DNA from: Acidobacteria bacterium UBA6911 | GTDB taxonomy: Bacteria; Acidobacteriota; UBA6911 | DNA: 17,971 bases | Assembly: GCA_002451015.1 (NCBI GenBank) | Contig: DKBB01000366.1 | Location: 1,333 to 19,303, forward strand | Direction: 5' to 3' | In this document: positions 15,093-17,971 of the stretch, one piece after another | Layout of the letters: each line of letters opens with the position of its first letter | Position numbering within the stretch: position 1 is the stretch's first letter | Made by a program: the position numbers and the translations under genes | The notes under the pieces: model-generated | The model's input: only the letters and a program-made list of their open reading frames with translations | What the model was told of the DNA's origin: nothing | Database searches by the model: none

Positions 15093-16400
15093 CTACTCTC
15101 TCATCAGGGCCACAATCGGATCGAGCTTCGAGGCTTTAAATGCCGGGTATAAGCCGGAAATCACCCCGATCCCGCCCGACGACAATACGGCAGAAAGGAT
15201 ATAAGTCAGGGTAATAAACATTGGAACCGGGGTAGAAGCAAGAATGATGAAGCTTATAATATAGGCTATCAGCACTCCAATGACCCCGCCCACCATGGCT
15301 AAAAGCCCCGATTCCACCAGGAACTGGAGCAGGATATCCTTTCTTGTTGCCCCCAGGGCCTTACGCATGCCGATTTCCACCGTTCTCTCCGTCACGACAA
15401 CCAGCATGATATTCATCACAACGATGGCCGCGATGACCATGGAAATGGCAATGACCGGTATGATGACCACAGTGATCACAGCGATTATCTGGTCTATCTC
15501 GCTCTGTATATCGGTAAGAGCCAGGAGACTGAAGTCGTCGTCCTGATTCGGTCTTAGTTTGTGACGCGCCCTTAAAATTTGACGTACTTCATCCCTGGTA
15601 TATAAAAAGGTCTCTTTGGAAGGAGATTTCACGCGGAATGCAATTTCCTGGCGCGTTCCATACTTCCTCATGTACGCGGTGTACGGAATATATACACTGT
15701 TGTCCGTAGAATTTCCAATCAGGCTGCTGCCTTTTTTCGCTTCAATACCGACAACGGTAAATTTGTCCCCGCCGATTCTTATCGTTTTTCCGATGGCATC
15801 GACGGATCCGAACAATTCATCGCGGATGTCGATTCCGATAACCGCACTGGGGATAGCACGGGATACATCAGCCGCTGAAATAAAACGTCCTTCTGCGAGA
15901 TCAATATTCTCGATTTTCAGGGTATCTTCATTGATTCCGTTGATTCTTGCCTGCTCGAATAGCAGGCTTCCCCGCTTCACGTCGTCGCTCCGGTTCATGC
16001 TGGGGGAAATGGCCTCGCAGTCACCGCACAACTCCTGGACGATTTGCATATCCTTGAGACGGATGGGCTTGTGTTTTCTAAGCATCTCCAGATAATCGTC
16101 GTAGGAAATATTGACCCCGACAATCCGGGCGACGATGATGGTATTGCTGCCCAGGGCTCCTTCCAGGCTGTCGGTGACATATTTTCGCAATCCCTCAATA
16201 GCGGCCCCGACAGAGACGACAGATGCCACACCGATAATAATTCCGAGCAGAGTAAGGAAAGTGCGCAGTTTATGCGACCAGATGGAATCGATGGAAATAC
16301 GGGATGCTTCCCACAATGAAGCCCATGCCTGTCTTTTCGGATAAGCTTTTTCGGATGCGTTGGCCTTTATCCCTGAATCTGAAGAATACATACCCACCAT
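15093..16400 (-). CDS. MacB/FtsX-family ABC transporter permease (2)
   Basis: Paralogue of the adjacent permease with the same topology. It has 435 residues: a cytoplasmic N-terminal extension of about 40 residues, TM1 at about 47-68 (FLTLLGIIIGVASVVSVGA), a periplasmic domain (about 70-300), and TM helices near 303-335, 364-388 and 395-418. The coupling segment ERTVEIGMRKALGATRKDI is at 338-356 and the C-terminus is DPIVALMRE. CGDC (125-128) in the periplasmic domain could form a local disulfide. No ABC ATPase, HlyD-type adaptor or TolC-like gene is next to it, although family members need an ATPase partner; that must be encoded elsewhere. Two abutting inverted repeats lie 110-147 bp upstream. 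Confidence 0.92.
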   Translation of the reverse strand: MVGMYSSDSGIKANASEKAYPKRQAWASLWEASRISIDSIWSHKLRTFLTLLGIIIGVASVVSVGAAIEGLRKYVTDSLEGALGSNTIIVARIVGVNISYDDYLEMLRKHKPIRLKDMQIVQELCGDCEAISPSMNRSDDVKRGSLLFEQARINGINEDTLKIENIDLAEGRFISAADVSRAIPSAVIGIDIRDELFGSVDAIGKTIRIGGDKFTVVGIEAKKGSSLIGNSTDNSVYIPYTAYMRKYGTRQEIAFRVKSPSKETFLYTRDEVRQILRARHKLRPNQDDDFSLLALTDIQSEIDQIIAVITVVIIPVIAISMVIAAIVVMNIMLVVVTERTVEIGMRKALGATRKDILLQFLVESGLLAMVGGVIGVLIAYIISFIILASTPVPMFITLTYILSAVLSSGGIGVISGLYPAFKASKLDPIVALMRE

Positions 16401-16509
16401 TTCATTAAATTCACTATTCAGAAAATTACGCGGATTACTTTAATACGTTACAAACGGAAGAAATGTTCTGTCTTTTAGGTATTAAGGAGAAGTTTTATTT
16501 AGAACTCGA

Positions 16510-16547
16510 AAATTACCCGTAATTTACGGATGTAAACGAACATCCGT
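16510..16547. repeat. Two abutting inverted repeats in the permease promoter region
   Basis: AAATTAC-CC-GTAATTT (16510-16525) is immediately followed by ACGGATGT-AAACGA-ACATCCGT (16526-16547); both pairs are perfect (7 bp and 8 bp arms). They lie in the 250-bp gap between mltD and the permease pair, about 110 bp upstream of the permease start. On the minus strand a -35-like TTTACA falls inside the second repeat. This arrangement fits an operator for a dimeric repressor, but no regulator gene is nearby. No T-run follows, so a terminator for mltD is less likely. Confidence 0.45.
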
Positions 16548-16650
16548 CCAGGTTGCGGTTCCGGAAAAAAAAGTCCGTACGTTTCTGCTGGTTATGATGC
16601 CGAAATGCAATATTTCCTGCAATCCAGATTTGGATTCCCCATCGTGCTCT

Positions 16651-17949
16651 CTAGTGCCGGCCGTCATGTTGCAATGAGGGTTCTATCATAACGGCAAGAG
16701 CTACGAGGCGCTCTCTTAAATTCACATTGCTGTCAACGGGAACTTTCAGCCTGTAATCGGGATATCTGGCAGGCGTTCTGAGATTTCGCAGTGATGGATT
16801 CAACTTTTTAAGCTCTTCAACCGTCGTATTCAGAACTTCAGCCGCAGCCCGCAGATCCATCGGCTTCGAAACGGACACCTCCACATAATCAAGCGGGGAA
16901 TCCAGTTCCAGAGGAAGACCGAATTTTTCCGGGTTGCGTGCCAGAATAATACTGGCATGAATCAACGGTATGTGGTTTTTTGTTTCCTTGGGCATTGCCT
17001 GGCCCGTATGAACAAGTTCCCAGAAATCATTAATCCCGGTACGCTGCACCAAACGTTTGACCCTCGCCCCTCCCCAGTTGTAGGCAGCCAGTACAAGATT
17101 CCAGTCCCCGAAGGAATTATAAAGATCCTTCAAATACCGCGCCGCAGCCCGCGTGGATTTTTCGGGATCCGAACGTTCGTCGACTTCCTGCGTTACCTTC
17201 AGTCCATACTGAATGGCCGTGCTTTTATTGAATTGCCAAATCCCTTTCGCCCGGGCTTTTGAAAATGCTGTAGGCTTGAAAAGGCTTTCCACCTGCGCCA
17301 GATACATGAGATCCAGCGGAACATTTTCTTCGCGAAAAATTCTTTCAATAATGGGCTTGTATTGTCCCGAACGCATCAGGCCCTTGATAAAAAACGGGCG
17401 ACCATCGTTCAACCAGTAATAAAGGGATTTTGCTACGGTTTTGTTGATCGTAATGGGAATTTCATAGCGGGTGCCCCCCAAATGAGTAATAAAATCATCC
17501 TTTAACGTCGGGCTGATATTCAAAGGAATTAAATTCCTGTCGGAGTAATCGCCCGAAACGGAATGGTAAAGGGATTTATCTTTAGGAATTCTCTGAACCA
17601 ATTCCTGGAAAAAGTGATTGAGGTGCAGAGTCGAGGTCACATCCCAATTTGGAGATAGAAGCAGATCGATCGCTTCGTTAAATAAAATCCTCGCCTTTTC
17701 GGATTCTCCCGCCTGCATCAAATCGCAGCCCTCGAGGTATTTATCGTGGGATGTCTGCAGGACCTGCGATGCCCCTTTGGGCACGTAGGAGTTCCCCAGA
17801 ATATACGTCATCTTGTCGAACTGTGGATTCGTATCTGTGGTGGAGAGGGTTGCCGAAAATGTAACGGCAGGGTGTTCGCTGTTTATTTCCGTGGTAAACA
17901 GCGCACAGGATACAAGTATAACTATTAATCCAGGCCGGAATTGCTTCAT
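16651..17949 (-). CDS. mltD: MltD-like membrane-bound lytic murein transglycosylase
   Basis: Cleaves the MurNAc-GlcNAc bond of peptidoglycan, forming 1,6-anhydro ends. It has 432 residues. The N-terminus MKQFRPGLIVILVSC looks like a short lipoprotein signal (LVSC lipobox, C15), though ordinary signal peptidase cleavage is possible. A helical region (about 40-200) precedes the SLT goose-type domain: the catalytic glutamate is E221 in AQVESLF, followed by SKARAKGIWQF (230-240), DPEKSTRAAARYLKDLY (261-277) and LAAYNWGG (287-294). The C-terminal part (about 355-405) resembles the single LysM-like domain of MltD. AAAGGG about ten bases before the ATG may be the ribosome-binding site. No clear intrinsic terminator follows. 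Confidence 0.9.
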   Translation of the reverse strand: MKQFRPGLIVILVSCALFTTEINSEHPAVTFSATLSTTDTNPQFDKMTYILGNSYVPKGASQVLQTSHDKYLEGCDLMQAGESEKARILFNEAIDLLLSPNWDVTSTLHLNHFFQELVQRIPKDKSLYHSVSGDYSDRNLIPLNISPTLKDDFITHLGGTRYEIPITINKTVAKSLYYWLNDGRPFFIKGLMRSGQYKPIIERIFREENVPLDLMYLAQVESLFKPTAFSKARAKGIWQFNKSTAIQYGLKVTQEVDERSDPEKSTRAAARYLKDLYNSFGDWNLVLAAYNWGGARVKRLVQRTGINDFWELVHTGQAMPKETKNHIPLIHASIILARNPEKFGLPLELDSPLDYVEVSVSKPMDLRAAAEVLNTTVEELKKLNPSLRNLRTPARYPDYRLKVPVDSNVNLRERLVALAVMIEPSLQHDGRH

Positions 17950-17971
17950 TTTATTTGGACCCTTTGCCCGT

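Noticed and set aside
15086..15094. TTATCCACT, one mismatch from a DnaA box
   Set aside because: A single site at the end of a permease gene, with no cluster or AT-rich unwinding region around it.
16566..16636. Possible terminator for mltD: hairpin AATCCA-GATT-TGGATT (16621-16636) and a T8 run on the minus strand (16566-16573)
   Set aside because: The hairpin is weak and AT-rich, and the T-run lies about 50 nt away with no stem directly before it.

Overview
The window looks like a chromosomal segment of a Gram-negative-type bacterium. It carries the conserved block that often lies near the replication origin, followed by an accessory stretch. Moderate G+C (judged by eye, not counted), a YidC with a large periplasmic domain, an MltD-type lytic transglycosylase, a Tat-type molybdoenzyme and paired MacB-like permeases would fit an Acidobacteriota/Aminicenantes-like or deltaproteobacterial-like lineage. 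The taxonomic guess is weak inference.

Left block (1-8126, all minus strand, so transcribed right to left): rpmH, rnpA, yidD, yidC, khpB (jag), mnmE, mnmG, rsmG, then parA running off the left edge. This is the classic order for ribosomal protein L34, RNase P protein, membrane-protein insertion, tRNA wobble-U34 modification, 16S rRNA methylation and chromosome segregation. Two perfect parS sites lie between rsmG and parA. The usual neighbour of rpmH, dnaA, is absent. Across a 257-bp divergent intergenic region sits sufS instead.

Middle (8384-10092, plus strand): sufS and sufU overlap by one base and form a two-gene module for cysteine desulfuration and sulfur transfer, without sufBCD. The sufS promoter region holds three degenerate repeats of a GTGGACATTTCTA-type motif that look like an insertion-sequence end.

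Right block (10099-17949, all minus strand): an MltD-like lytic transglycosylase, two MacB/FtsX-type permeases without an ATPase, a two-subunit molybdenum hydroxylase (2Fe-2S subunit plus Tat-exported large subunit, IorAB-like), and a DUF374 acyltransferase. The acyltransferase is preceded by a diverged 172-bp tandem copy of its own 5' end, and its start codon straddles the duplication junction. A 99-bp element with perfect 23-bp inverted ends separates the permease genes from the molybdoenzyme genes.

No complete undescribed multi-gene system is evident. The best leads are the 99-bp inverted-repeat element, the duplication-born translation start, and degenerate key motifs in otherwise orthodox KhpB, YidC and RsmG. 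No rRNA, tRNA or CRISPR array was recognised, and no intergenic gap exceeds 300 bases.
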